Shown piece by piece: positions 21,260 through 34,600 of a stretch of 64,000 nt of DNA. The notes below the pieces were generated by a model. That model searched no databases. It had not been told where the DNA came from and saw only the letters and a program-made list of their open reading frames with translations. Location: the NCBI GenBank assembly GCA_942486035.1, contig CALNXK010000158.1, forward strand, positions 1,217,501 through 1,281,500. Direction: 5' to 3'. Source of the stretch: Porites lobata (Eukaryota > Cnidaria > Anthozoa > Scleractinia > Poritidae). Made by a program: the position numbers and the translations under genes. Numbering within the stretch: the stretch's first letter is position 1; the number at the start of each line of letters is the position of its first letter.

Positions 21260-24200
21260 CTAAAAAACAAAACACAAAATTGAACAGTAAGTTTTTCAAA
21301 GTTTATCTCTGTTGTATTTACATGGAGCCTTTCTAAACTGACCGATTTGTAAATACGCCTTCCTTGTTATTAATGCACATTCCTATTTGTTTTAAACATT
21401 ACTTATAATTTTCAGTAAATTAAAGCCCAGGTCACTCTGGTGGGACAAGAGATCCTAATTATGACTTGCTGGTTCTAAAACAGTGGAAAAGTACATTAAA
21501 TAATACCCCTTGGCCCAAGGCCTTGTTAAAAATAATGACCTCGGGCACTCGGTCATTATCTTTAACAAGGCCTTCGGGCTGAGGCATTATCCTTTATAGG
21601 AGCCATTTTAAAGCCTTAACTTAAGTCCACATCAACAATTCTGAAAAACCATGTTACCGTAGCTTTTAAACAACATTGTTTGGAATAATGCACGTCAACC
21701 AAAAGTGGACTTTTTGCATTCTTGGCAGTGGTTTTGCCACAAAAAATTTGGGTAATTCGTCTCTACAATAGTAAAGAAACTTAGTGATACAAATTTATAT
21801 GGCTGTCACTAAGATTTCAAGTTGCAGGAAACAAGCAAGCAGGGAATCAAACAGGTAGAGATTTCATTTGGTTCTATTTTTATTCTGTTAAATTTATAAC
21901 AGTAGGCCAGGGGTCACCTTGGTAGCTGATCATATATATGACAGCCTTCAAATTGTGTTCACAAAGCTTGGTATTCAAGGACAATGTGTTCATCATAACA
22001 CTATTTTCTTCACAACCGTGTATAATAAAACAATTCTCATTGGATACCGTATTTCTTTGAATAATAGCTGGGGGTGATTATTCAAGGGAAGGCGATAATT
22101 CAAGGGAGGTGACTATTTCAAATATTGCTGACTAGAAGTCATGCCCCAAATATTTGTTCTATTTTCCCATTAAATAAAAAAATGATCACATCAGATAAAC
22201 TGAACATTGGCATTTAAAGTGTTTCAAATTTGGTTCCTAATTGATTGATTTTTTGCTGTGAATTTCCGAGGTGTCTGAGCTTGAATCATCACTGATCAGT
22301 TTTGCTTAGTCAGACTCCACTTTAGCTCCATCCTCCAAGTTCCACAATGGCTATCCCTATTGGGTAACCTATAGGGAGGCGATTATTTTAAACATTTCCA
22401 TCAGGGGTGGGGGACGATTATTCAAGGAAGGCGATTAATTGATGGACGGCTATTATTCAAAGAAATACGGTATTCGCAATAATCAAAGTCTCAGTAAGAG
22501 TTATCAGCTACAGCCAATAACATTATTTACTTGACCTAGTCTGTTCAGATGTCAGGAAAAGACCTCATCCAATAATTTGTTATTTACTGTTATTAAAGGA
22601 CAAACATCCTAGTAACCTTGTTATCTTCTTTAATAATGTTGCTGGCCATGACAGATGTATGTTTTATATGCTGAGCCATTTTTATCATTTCCTCTGCTAC
22701 ATTTTCTTGTAAGTTCTGATGGTATTGTAGAACTGAGTCAATGCTTTCATCATTTGCATCACTTTTCTTGTTGCCTGTTAATCTTCAAGAAAAAAGATTG
22801 TCAAAAACAAGTAGCCTGCATGGCAGACACTACATGTACAGCTTGTATAGACTAAGGGTGAGTTCCTTTGGGATGATCCAGGTTAGAGATCACTCGGCCA
22901 TTACCTAGTTTCAAATTGAGAGGGGCTGGGTACAAGTCAGTTTATTATGAGATAAACAACACGAGATCCACATGGTCAGAAAAAGTACATTGAGGTTATG
23001 AAAGTGTGGTGTCGATCACGCCAATATCGAGCAGGATACAGCTATCTGTAAACTTGAAAATCACTTTTATAAGAGATGTACATGTACGGATTGCCGGTCA
23101 CATCGTCCTTACATTTATTTATATCTTCCAAAATAGGCCCAATAAACACGAAACTTGAGAATATTGCTAATTCACTCTTTCTGACTATATAGGTCTCATG
23201 TTATTTAGCCCATAGTAAACTGACTCATATCCAGCACCTCTCGATTTGAAACTAGGCAATGGTACATCAAGTGAACTAATGAATCCTTTCCCAGGGTTGA
23301 TTCATTGAGTCCTTTGATGTGCTATATTCTGAGTGATCACAAGTCACTGATCCTTATTTGGATCATTCAAATGGAACACACTCTGAGGGTTTAGACAATG
23401 TGTGGGAAGGAGCTGGAACACAGGCTATAAAAGGCAGATTGTTCATCACTAACAAACAATTCATGATGCAGAAAATATTAAGTTGACACCAGCTGTGCAT
23501 AGTTAAAAAGTCATACTGACTTGCTATCAGGGATTTGTTTCCATTGACTTTTATTTTTGGAGTTTCCACATAATACACTCTGTTTGCCTCCCTACAATAA
23601 TGGTGACAAAATTAGTAGAGACACTTTGCCCTAAAGGGGCTTTCTGAGGTTTTACTGACTTCAAAAGGTGAAAATAAAGCTTTTCCTCCCCCATCTGCTC
23701 CATGCAATGTTGTGCTGCTGTTCAAGCTACGTACAGAAAACAACAAACACCCCAACTTTGAATTGTGTAGGGGGGAAAGGGTGCGCATTCTTTTGTTCTC
23801 TGAAGTTACCCTATTTGAGTACAATGTTTCAACAATTTTATCACCGATAAAGTTTTTGTTCTCAGAAGCCCTTGGAACTACACAGTTCTCCCAGGAGCAT
23901 TTGAAGACTATAGTTTATGCCAAGTGTTGCATTGGGAGCAAACAGAGTGATTATGAGGGATTTGAAAATAAAGAGTTATTTGTTACAGCGACTAAGGGAC
24001 CAAACTAGTAATATGCAAGTGAAATAATATTATATAATCAGTCACCTGTTTCGCAGTCCATGATTGTCTTTCTTATTGTCTGGAAAATAAGCAAGGTTCC
24101 TTGTTAACTCTTAACACTAATAAATAAATTAAATTTATTATTCAATTTACTTAAAAAAACCAAAGTATTTCATGTCACAAAATGACCAAAAACAAGGCAA

Positions 24201-27200
24201 AATGAATGTGCCATGATAAGGTGCCCTGAAAGTCCTTAGTTTTGTGAAAATATTGGGCTAAGAAAACCTTTGTAATGTGTCGAGGAATGTAAGCCAGTAA
24301 TGTGCATGATCCTTACAAAAATCAACAAAAATAAATATCAAATAAACCAACTTACAAGTGCATTGTATCAGAAGTGAAATATTGTTAGCTGCATTATTCT
24401 CACCTTCTCCCAGAAGTTCACTTCTCATCTCTTTATTAATCTGTGACTTTGCTCTGATGTGAAGTTCTTGTGCTCTGTTTACTGTTTGTCCTTTGTCTGC
24501 CTCTGTGGTCTGTGCATTTGATGTTTGACTCAGTGGACGCACTAACTGCCGACTGGCGAGAAGTTTTTCTGTTGGTGATTTCTACAAAACAAAGTGAAGG
24601 TAAGTCTTATTTTACATGGATATACAATAACTGCAATAGAAAATTAAAGGGAACAAACCCTTGGAAAAGAGAATGTGAGAGCTTCTAACAAACCTAAATT
24701 ATCAAGGTATTTTCAGAGCCAGTAGAAATTGAAGGGTGCCTGGATTTTCCCCTTATGACTGATGGTGGATTTCCACTGTCCCATAATTTTTACGTGCATA
24801 TGCATGTAAGTTTTACTCACATAAATAAAACAGAAGACAATAAACGGAAAGTCACGTGTAAACGTAAATGGAATATGAGCAGACCACGCCAATCAAGAAC
24901 ATATAAACAAATTACCTTTGGTGTGACAGTTTGCTATAACGGCATGTCAGGCACCCTATAAGAACATGTTTTTTTATCTCGTGTCCACACTTACATGCAA
25001 CTAATGGTAAAATACTTACCGGTAACATACAAATGATATACAATTTATTGTACTTGTATATTCTCTGATGAAAAGCATTTCCTAGTTATTCCTAAACAAT
25101 AATTTTTCCCATTTGAATGCAACAACAGATGCGTATCTTAAGATTTCAAAACATTGATCTGTCTCACCATTTTCTGTGTTTCTATTAAACCTTTAAGGAA
25201 CTCTACTTTCTTGCTGTATTCAGTCATTGTGTCTGGACTTGGTTTGCTGTAACAAGACAAAAAAATAATTAATATTTAATGTTTTGATTATTTCCAAAAA
25301 TGTATCTTACATGTGACTCGACAAGCTGATGGAACCAAAATATTTTGATTTCCCAGTTTTTGAAAAGGTATGCTTTTTTAATCATAAGAGCCAGCATGAC
25401 CTGAAATGCTAGCTACACTTATTGGTGATGCAAAAAATTAAACAACCACCAGTATCTTCATTAGAGGTTTTTTCACCATGCAAATGTTTGCTTTGAATTG
25501 AAGAAAGTTTAGTTACAGAGTGCCAAAAAGTGAAACTCGGAAGCTGGTATCAGCTAACCTCCAGGGCTGGGTTGTTCGAAGCTGGGTTAAGATAACCCAG
25601 GGTTAGTGCGAAATTTGAACTCAGAAATGAGAGCTTAAAAAGCAAATTCAATTTAATTCACTTTGCCTACAACTTGATGATTGGATACTCTAAAAAGAAT
25701 AGAGAAAATTATCCGAGTGAGTGCTTTTCATTAAAAGAAAATGAAACCCTGGTTAAAATTTAACCCCAGGTTAGCATTAACCTCCTTTCGAACAACTGGG
25801 CCCAGGGATGTAGCTTAAATTTATAACCGATGGGAAATGGCATTTGATTGGCAGATAACAGGAGAAGAAAACAGTTGCCTTTTTAAAGACTGCATTTTTT
25901 TCAGCTGGAAAAATTATGTTGACAACCAGGTATTTTTCCCGGCTCCCGGCTATTATCTACATCCCTGACCACTGATGCCTACAGTACGTTAGAGACACAA
26001 GTCATCTGCCTTTCAGAATGTTGTATACTGCTAGACAACTTAAATTTAGCTCAGGCCAGCCAACCGCTGCCTTCTACCAAAGGGAGATGTCTACCTTTAC
26101 GCTACTGATAGACAGGATCTAGGATCTAGGATCTAGGCGAAGGTGCCGAGGGGTGCGGGCCCCCACCTTGTTTTTACGCCAAACAGAAGCCGACAGGATC
26201 AAGAAAAGTTATGTTCAAGGCTGGAGTCCCGTCTAATCCAGGTTATGGATGAGCTTACTTACTGCACTGTAAAAGAGACGTTCACTTTTATTTGATAAAA
26301 GTTTAACAGTTACTACACACATGCAGTAACAGGAGAAATGTGCATATGGGTCTGGTTTCTATTGCCAGATTAGTTGATATCAATTAATTAGATTTGTCAT
26401 TATAGCGCGTTTGTACGGTACAGGTATACTTCAGTCCGCAATAGTGGGGTACCAAAATTAAACAATGAACTAGCTATGTCCATTGTCGGTATACCAAGAC
26501 GTTGAACTCTTTCCTTTAATATGAAAAGACTTTCTTCTCCTTTATTGAACTGGGTCAGGTACTAATAAAAAAGCTCTATTGTGATGACTAAAATATTAAT
26601 AATAAATACAATCGACCCAACATAAAGACCCATCAGAGTAAAGACTACCTGTATCAGCTGTTTTAACCTTATTATTGAAAAGCAGTATTTTACATTAACG
26701 TATTGCTCGTTTAACCTTTGTCTTATTTCTCTGCATTTAAAAACTAACCTTTCTGACTTTTTCAGTTCGGTAGCTTGCCTCTGTAACGTTAAAACATACT
26801 GCAATATGGAGTATAAAAACTGTGAAAAAAATTGTTACAAACCCGACCAGATAGCTTTGTTCAAATCCTAGAGAGGAAACAGTAGAAAACAATTTTTTGA
26901 TGAATGCTACAACTCACTTTTTCCAACCTCCAGCTTACGTTTTCTTTATTCTCCTGGATTTCTGAGGCCATCGCTTCGCAGCGTTCCAAAAGACGGCGGA
27001 AGGGTAGTACTTGGTGTAAGACTGCCCAAAATGTCCCGGGCCACCGCCCACCACTGCCAGTGCTGTAGTGGCTGTACCCTAGTAGACACAATGATACCTG
27101 TAGTGGCTGTAGTAGCTGTAGTACCTGTAGTAGCTGTAGTAGCTGTAGTAGCTGTAGTACCTGTAGTACCTGTAGTACCTGTAGTAGCCGTAGTAGGTGT

Positions 27201-28641
27201 AGTACCTGTAGTAGCTGTAGTAGCTGTAGTAGCTGTAGTAGCCGTAGTACCTGTAGTAGCTGTAGTAGCCGTAGTAGCTGTAGTAGCTGTAGTAGCTGTA
27301 GTAGCTGTAGTAGCTGTAGTACCTGTAGTAGCTGTAGTAGCTGTAGTACCTGTAGTACCTGTAGTACCTGTAGTAGCTGTAGTAGCTGTAGTACCTGTAG
27401 TAGCTGTAGTAGCCGTAGTAGCTGTGGTACCTGTAGTACCTGTAGTACCTGTAGTAGGTGTAGTAGGTGTAGTACCTGTAGTACCTGTAGTAGCCGTAGT
27501 AGCTGTAGTAGCTGTAGTACCTGTAGTAGCTGTAGTAGCTGTAGTACCTGTAGTAGCTGTAGTAGCTGTAGTACCTGTAGTAGGTGTAGTAGCCGTAGTA
27601 GCTGTAGTAGCTGTAGTACCTGTAGTACCTGTAGTAGCTGTAGTACCTGTAGTACCTGTAGTAGCTGTAGTAGCTGTAGTACCTGTAGTAGCTGTAGTAG
27701 CCGTAGTAGCTGTAGTAGCTGTAGTACCTGTAGTACCTGTAGTAGGTGTAGTACCTGTAGTACCTGTAGTACCTGTAGTAGCCGTAGTAGCTGTAGTACC
27801 TGTAGTACCTGTAGTACCTGTAGTAGCTGTAGTAGCTGTAGTACCTGTAGTACCTGTAGTAGCTGTAGTAGCTGTAGTAGCTGTAGTACCTGTAGTAGGT
27901 GTAGTAGCCGTAGTAGCTGTAGTAGCTGTAGTAGCTGTAGTACCTGTAGTACCTGTAGTAGGTGTAGTACCTGTAGTACCTGTAGTAGCCGTAGTAGCTG
28001 TAGTACCTGTAGTACCTGTAGTACCTGTAGTAGCTGTAGTACCTGTAGTAGCTGTAGTAGCTGTAGTAGCTGTAGTAGCTGTAGTAGCTGTAGTACCTGT
28101 AGTAGGTGTAGTAGCCGTATTAGCTGTAGTACCTGTAGTAGCCGTAGTAGCTGTAGTAGCTGTAGTACCTGTAGTAGGTGTAGTACCTGTAGTACCTGTA
28201 GTAGCTGTAGTAGCTGTAGTACCTGTAGTAGCTGTAGTAGCCGTAGTAGCGGTAGTAGCTGTAGTAGCTGTAGTACCTGTAGTAGCTGCAGTAGCCGTAG
28301 TAGCTGTAGTAGCTGCAGTACCTGTAGTAGCCGTAGTACCTGTAGTACCTGTAGTACCTGTAGTAGCCGTAGTAGCTGTAGTAGCTGTAGTAGCTGTAGT
28401 ACCCGTAGTAGCTGTAGTACCTGTAGTAGCTGTAGTACGTGTAGTAGCTGTAGTAGGTGTAGTAGGTGTAGTAGGTGTAGTACCTGTAGTAGCCGTAGTA
28501 GCTGTAGTAGCTGTAGTAGGTGTAGTATCTGTAGTAGCCGTAGTAGCTGTAGTAATAGTAATAGTAATAAATTGCTTTATTTGCATGACCGCATCACTTT
28601 ACAGTATTGCAAAAGCATGTATATGACAATCAAAATAAAAA

Positions 28642-28672
<31 letters not shown>

Positions 28673-31600
28673 CAAAACAGCACTAATAACAATCTAGAAA
28701 AATTCGGTTACATTACTAACAATGAATCACGTATTTTCATGCAGGAGGAGACAAACTTCATAACTAACTTATTTACATGATGTTCCTTCGAATTCATTAT
28801 CAGTTTTATGCTTTCCGGAGATGATTTCTTGTCAAAGTCAGGTATTATTCGATTGATTTGATTAATAAATGCCTGTCTCTGTACTGTGTATTTGTTACAT
28901 TGAAAGAGGAAATGAATCTCATCTTCTACCTGATTTGAGTTACATAAAGGACATAATCTATTTTCTCTTGGCAAATGATCGATTTGGTATCGACCATGTT
29001 CAATCATAAGTTTGTGATTACTTATTTTAAATTCAACAAAATTCTGTCGTTCGTCATAATGTCTTAGCTGGTAGAGATAATCAGATGTAGAATATTCATC
29101 TTTAAAAGTTTTATAAAATTCTAGTTTTTTTGAATTTTCGAGGCTGTGCCGCCAAAAAGATAGATATTTCTCTCTCATTTCTGTGGTATATCGTCTAATT
29201 TTATCATTATCTAGAGATTCAGCATCTAAACTGGTTAGATTGTATTGTTCAAGCATGTTTATGAAATTGGAAAAATATCCGGAATTATTCATAGAATGTA
29301 GATTCTTTGACATAAGGAAAGACTGTTTGACTATAGAGTCATTATCTTTGTTGTTGAGGTAAACAAAATATTTCATAATTTTCTGATTTATCGGGATAAG
29401 CAGCGGCAGTCTATCAAGTTCAGCTCTGCAGGCTATGTTAGAGGCCTTATTGTTAACCTCTAAGTAACGTTTACAGAATTTGAGGTGGATTTTTTCTATT
29501 GGGAGCTATCCCATTTTTTAAAATCTTGCTTGGTGTACATTCCCCATACCTCGCTGTTGTAACTCAAGATTGGGAATACCATGGTGTCAAAAATTTGGGA
29601 TGCAGTATTAGGATTAAGTTTGTTAAGAATTGTCCGCTTCCGAATACTAGAAAACGCGTGAAGGGCCTTTTCTTTTAAGTGTTCGAGTGCAAGTGTAAAG
29701 TTTCCCGTTGGAGTTAAACGTGTACCTAAATAAGTGTATTCTTGGACAATTTCAATTGACTCACTGCCTATGTTGAATTTGATGTCAATAGATTTTTTTT
29801 TTGGGCGTTTCTGGAATATCATAATTTTTGTTTTCTTGGGATTAATTTTTTAGCTTCCATTTGTCACAATACAAAGAAAGCGCATTTAAACAGTTCTGTA
29901 ATCCAGTTTTCGATCTTGATAGAATAACTAAATCATCTGCGTACAAAAGTGAATTTATTTTTTTCCCATTTGGGAGAACAAATGGGTCAGATAAGGTGTT
30001 TTCGAATAAAAGTGGTAGATTGTTTAAATAGAGGTTAAATAAAAGAGGACTTAAAATACAGCCTTGACGTACACCTCTGGAATATGAAAAAGGCTGTGTT
30101 TTGTTTTCACCGATTTTGATGGAACATGTCGAGTTGCAATAAAGACTTTTCATGAGGTTGTACAAGTTTCCTCCTATATTCGTTTTTAGCAGCTTATAAA
30201 ACAATCCTTCGTGCCAAACAGAGTCAAACGCTTTGCGGAAATCTACGAAACAAGCGTAGACTTTTTCCTTGTGATAATGCACATATTTATCTATTAGGGT
30301 CCTTAGAGTGAAAACATGGTCTGCAGTGCGGTTTTCAGGCAAAAAGCCAATTTGGGAATTATGTAATATCTTATTTTCCTCAAAATACAAGTGAAGTCTT
30401 CGATTTAAAATAGAACAGAACAGTTTTCCAAGGCAACTAGAAACACATATGCCTCTGTAATTTGTTGGATCACTCTTGTCACCAGATTTGTAAATTGGGG
30501 TTATGAGGCCTTGACACCAAACATCTGGCATTTTTCCGGATTGTAAAATGAGGTTAAAAAGTTTGACATAGACAGTAGTAGCTGTAGTAGCTGTAGTAGG
30601 TGTAGTACCTGTAGTAGCCGTAGTAGCTGTAGTACCTGTAGTACCTGTATTACCTGTAGTACCTGTAGTAGGTGTAGTAGCTGTAGTACCTGTAGTACCT
30701 GTATTACCTGTAGTACCTGTAGTAGGTGTAGTACCTGTAGTAGCTGTAGTAGCCGTAGTACCTGTAGTACCTGTAGTAGCTGTAGTAGCTGTAGTAGCCG
30801 TAGTAGCTGTAGTATCTGTAGTACCTGTAGTAGGTGTAGTACCTGTAGTAGCTGTAGTTGCTGTAGTAGCCGTAGTAGCTGTAGTACCTGTAGTACCTGT
30901 AGTACCTGTAGTAGGTGTAGTACCTGTAGTAGCTGTAGTAGCTGTAGTACCTGTAGTAGCCGTAGTACCTGTAGTACCTGTAGTAGCTGTAGTAGGTGTA
31001 GTAGCTGTAGTAGCTGTAGTAGCTGTAGTAGCCGTAGTAGCTGTAGTAGCTGTAGTACCTGTAGTAGCCGTAGTAAGTAAGTAAGTAATAAATTGTTTTA
31101 TTTGCATGACCGCATCACTTTACAGTATTGCAAAAGCATGTATATGACAATCAAAATAAAAAACAAAACAGCACTAATAACAATCTAGAAAAATTCGGTT
31201 ACATTACTAACAATGAATCACGTATTTTCATGCAGGAGGAGACAAACTTCATAACTAACTTATTTACATGATGTTCCTTCGAATTCATTATCAGTTTTAT
31301 GCTTTCCGGAGATGATTTCTTGTCAAAGTCAGGTATTATTCGATTGATTTAATTAATAAATGCCTGTCTCTGTACTGAGTATTTGTTACATTGAAAGATG
31401 AAATGAATCTCATCTTCTACCTGATTTGAGTTACATAAAGGACATAATCTATTTTCTCTTGGCAAATGATCGATTTGGTATCGACCATGTTCAATCATAA
31501 GTTTGTGATTACTTATTTTAAATTTAACAAAATTCTGTCGTTCGCCATAATGTAGTAACGTAGTAGCTGTAGTACCTGTAGTAGCTGTAGTAGCTGTAGT

Positions 31601-34600
31601 ATCTGTAGTACGTGTAGTATCTGTAGTAGCTGTAGTAGGTGTAGTAACTGTAGTAGCTGTAGTAGGTGTAGTAGGTGTAGTAGCTGTAGTAGGTGTAGTA
31701 GCTGTAGTAGCTGTAGTATCTGTAGTACGTGTAGTATCTGTAGTAGCTGTAGTAGGTGTAGTAGCAGGTGACAAATGATCTATTTGGTATCGACCTTGTT
31801 CAATCAGAAGTTTGTGATTACTTATTTTAAACTGGACCAAAATGTTGTCATTTATCATAATGTCTTAGCTGGTAGAGATAATCAGTTGTAGAATATTCAT
31901 ATTTAAAAGTTTTGTAAAATTCCATTTTTTTTTTAATTTTCAAGACTGTGTGGCAAAAAAGATAGCGGATATTTCTCTCTCATTTCTGTGGTATATCGTC
32001 CAATTTAATCATTATCTAAAGATTCTGTATCTAAACTGGTTATATTGTATTGTTCAAACATGTTTATGAATTTGCAATAATATCCGAAATTATTCATAGA
32101 ATGTACATTCTTTGACATAAGGAAAGACTGTTTGATTATAGAGTCCTTATCGTTGGTGGTTCGATAAACAAAATACTTCATAATGTTTTGATTTCTCGGG
32201 ATAAGCAGCGGCAATCTACCAAGTTTAGCTCTGCAAGCTATGTTAGAGGCCTTATTGTTTACTTGTGAATAACGTTTAAAGAATTTTAGGTGAATTTTTT
32301 CTATTGGGGATCTATCCCATTTTTTTAAAATCTTGCTCGGTGCACATCCCCCTTGCCTCGCTGTTGTAAGTTAAGATGGGGAATATCCAGTGAATATCCT
32401 TGTGTCAAGAATTTGGGATTAGGTATCAGGATTAAGTTTATTAAGAACTGTCGTGTTTGTTTCCGAATACTAGGAAACGCCTGAAGGGCCTTCTTTTTTA
32501 TATTAGTTATCATTGTTTATTTAAGGTGGCTTATAACAGTTTTCCGATGACACCATTGTCTTTTCAAACTTGGACATTTTTTACAACTAAAGGCATTCAC
32601 TGGACTGAATTGAAGTAATTAAGCTTGTAAAAACATTTTTAATGCGTAGTATAACGCGAAATATAGTGGCCAAGCACCCCAAAAGAGGACTGGAAACTAG
32701 ATCTGGGCTGGATGGGAAGGCAATGTAATAAGATGACAAGACACCCAAGACACAAGCAATGCCAAAAATTCAGAGGGCAGTCGCAGCGCAGCGCTGGACT
32801 TTCTCTACTTCATCAATCGCTAACGGAGGTGTAGCGCTCTATTAAACTTGCTGAATGGAGAGCTCGCCTTCAGTTTGAACACGTACTTGTTTCTACATGA
32901 GTCAATCAGGTGGGTATAGAGCGGGCAAGCCAATATTCCTATTGTAGAAGAGAGACGCCCACTAGATATGGAGGAACTCACTTATTTTGTTTGCAGGAAA
33001 TTACTTTTTTAACTGGTTATAATAATGGGTGATGTCATGAACGAGAAGTGTAGGAGCTGCTTGCAAGGTCTTTCATAATTGGAGGCGGGAAACAAAGACA
33101 AGTCATTCTTTTGGGTCAGGGTTAGGCACCACTGGACCCTCTTGAACTAGATCCTTGCGCATGTTAATACTAAGGAACCCACCAACAGGGCTTGTCTTTC
33201 AACATAGTACACTACTCTAGCCCAACAATACTACCAAGTGTGGAATAGCTGAACTTTTCTAGCCCGAAAGTGCCTCAAATCTCAACCAATAGATACAGTT
33301 GTACCATAACCTACCTAAGGATCAAAGGCTTTGATATAGACAGGGAAAAGTGATTTAAAGGTGGCTTAGTTAACGTCATTTATTATGGTGTGATTTCTTA
33401 TTCTTAAATTTCTTCACCTTTGGTCGAGTTAACGTACTTCTTCATACCAAAAGCTTCATCGTGCCATGTCCGCTTTAATTTTGAGTATTAGGCGGTTCTG
33501 GGCGAAAGGGGGAAGAGATAAGGTTGAGAAGGCCTGATACTCAGTCTACGTCTGCTTATATACTGGTCTGTCAACATACAAGAACAACAACAACAATAAG
33601 CTTTATTTTCACAGCCATAAAAAGTTTCAGCTTCAACAGAATTCCATCAGTCATAAACAGAGCTGAACAGAAACAGAAACTCCAAACTTTTCATTCAAAA
33701 CGTTTTTATCACCTACAAAGCCAGTTCAAATGTTTACAGTTTTTATTACCAATATATCGTGAAATGAGGTTTTTAAAATTACCTTGACGCGTTACTTCTC
33801 TCATATATTTTACTGACGTCAAACGTGAATTTGCACTTCTCTCATAACTCCTTTTGCTTAAATGACCGATTCAAATCACTCAGAAACCCTCTTTAACCTC
33901 TTCTTCCCACAACAAAGAATGACGAGGAATTGACAAAAAAGGATGAATTTGATGCATACGGAAGTTACAGGAACTTCTTCCGACAACTACTATTTATAAC
34001 GAATGCGTTACTTGTTGTACTCAGTTACCCATGTTCTCCATTTATTTTAAGTGTAAAAGCGTATTTACAAGCTCCCAGGAAGTCTTAGCCATGTCCAAGG
34101 GTGACGTCACACACAACAAAGCTTCGAGTTCCTCTCTTCGACTTTTCGTCGGGGACAGCTCTCAATCACCGACACTGTCCAAAAGGATCCAATCGAAACT
34201 GTGGGGACGAGAATACTGCCTGGCCCTTAGCCTGAAACATTGCAATCGTTAATTTGAACAGTCTTTCATCCCTTACAGTAAAATACTCAGGGCCCTGGCT
34301 TGCCTTTCGTGGGATGTTTGAAATAAGAAGAAGTGTGTGTTTTTCCTTCATGGAAAGTAGCCAATCTAGATGATGTCTATTTTTCTTTCGTGAACAGTGG
34401 TTGTTAACTTGATAACGCGATTTCCAATTCTTTTTTTTCGTTTAGTATTTTTAACTTCGCGGACACCTGTGATTGTTTTTTCTTCCTTAACGCATAATTG
34501 TTATCTTTGCAAATTTTTGAGTCCGTCACGTAATTAAATAAGGCTGTGATATTTTCTACCGATGGCGTCACTATAGTGGCTTCTATGAGGGAGGTGACAC

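Larger units (their letters stand above)
21260..22616 (-). other. USE1 intron containing two inverted-repeat elements
   Basis: It contains the foldback at 21500-21592 and the TA-flanked MITE at 22045-22472. Nothing else is recognised. Confidence 0.7.
25247..26748 (-). other. USE1 intron with one MITE and a 7-bp tandem repeat
   Basis: It contains the repeat at 25561-25807 and three GGATCTA units at 26115-26135. No gene is recognised in the rest. Confidence 0.6.

Noticed and set aside
23612..24008. Possible extra exons in a USE1 intron on either strand
   Set aside because: The USE1 frame joins perfectly without them and the frames show no similarity to known proteins.
26946..28626. Open frames over 500 codons on both strands, rich in Thr-Thr-Ala or Val-Val-Ala
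   Set aside because: They are produced by a stop-free 9-bp minisatellite whose unit is three codons long; the same happens on both strands and in several frames, so there is no coding signal.
29842..31107. A Thr-repeat N terminus fused to a reverse transcriptase
   Set aside because: The repeat part is minisatellite and the RT part is a truncated LINE inserted in it; the continuous frame is a junction accident.
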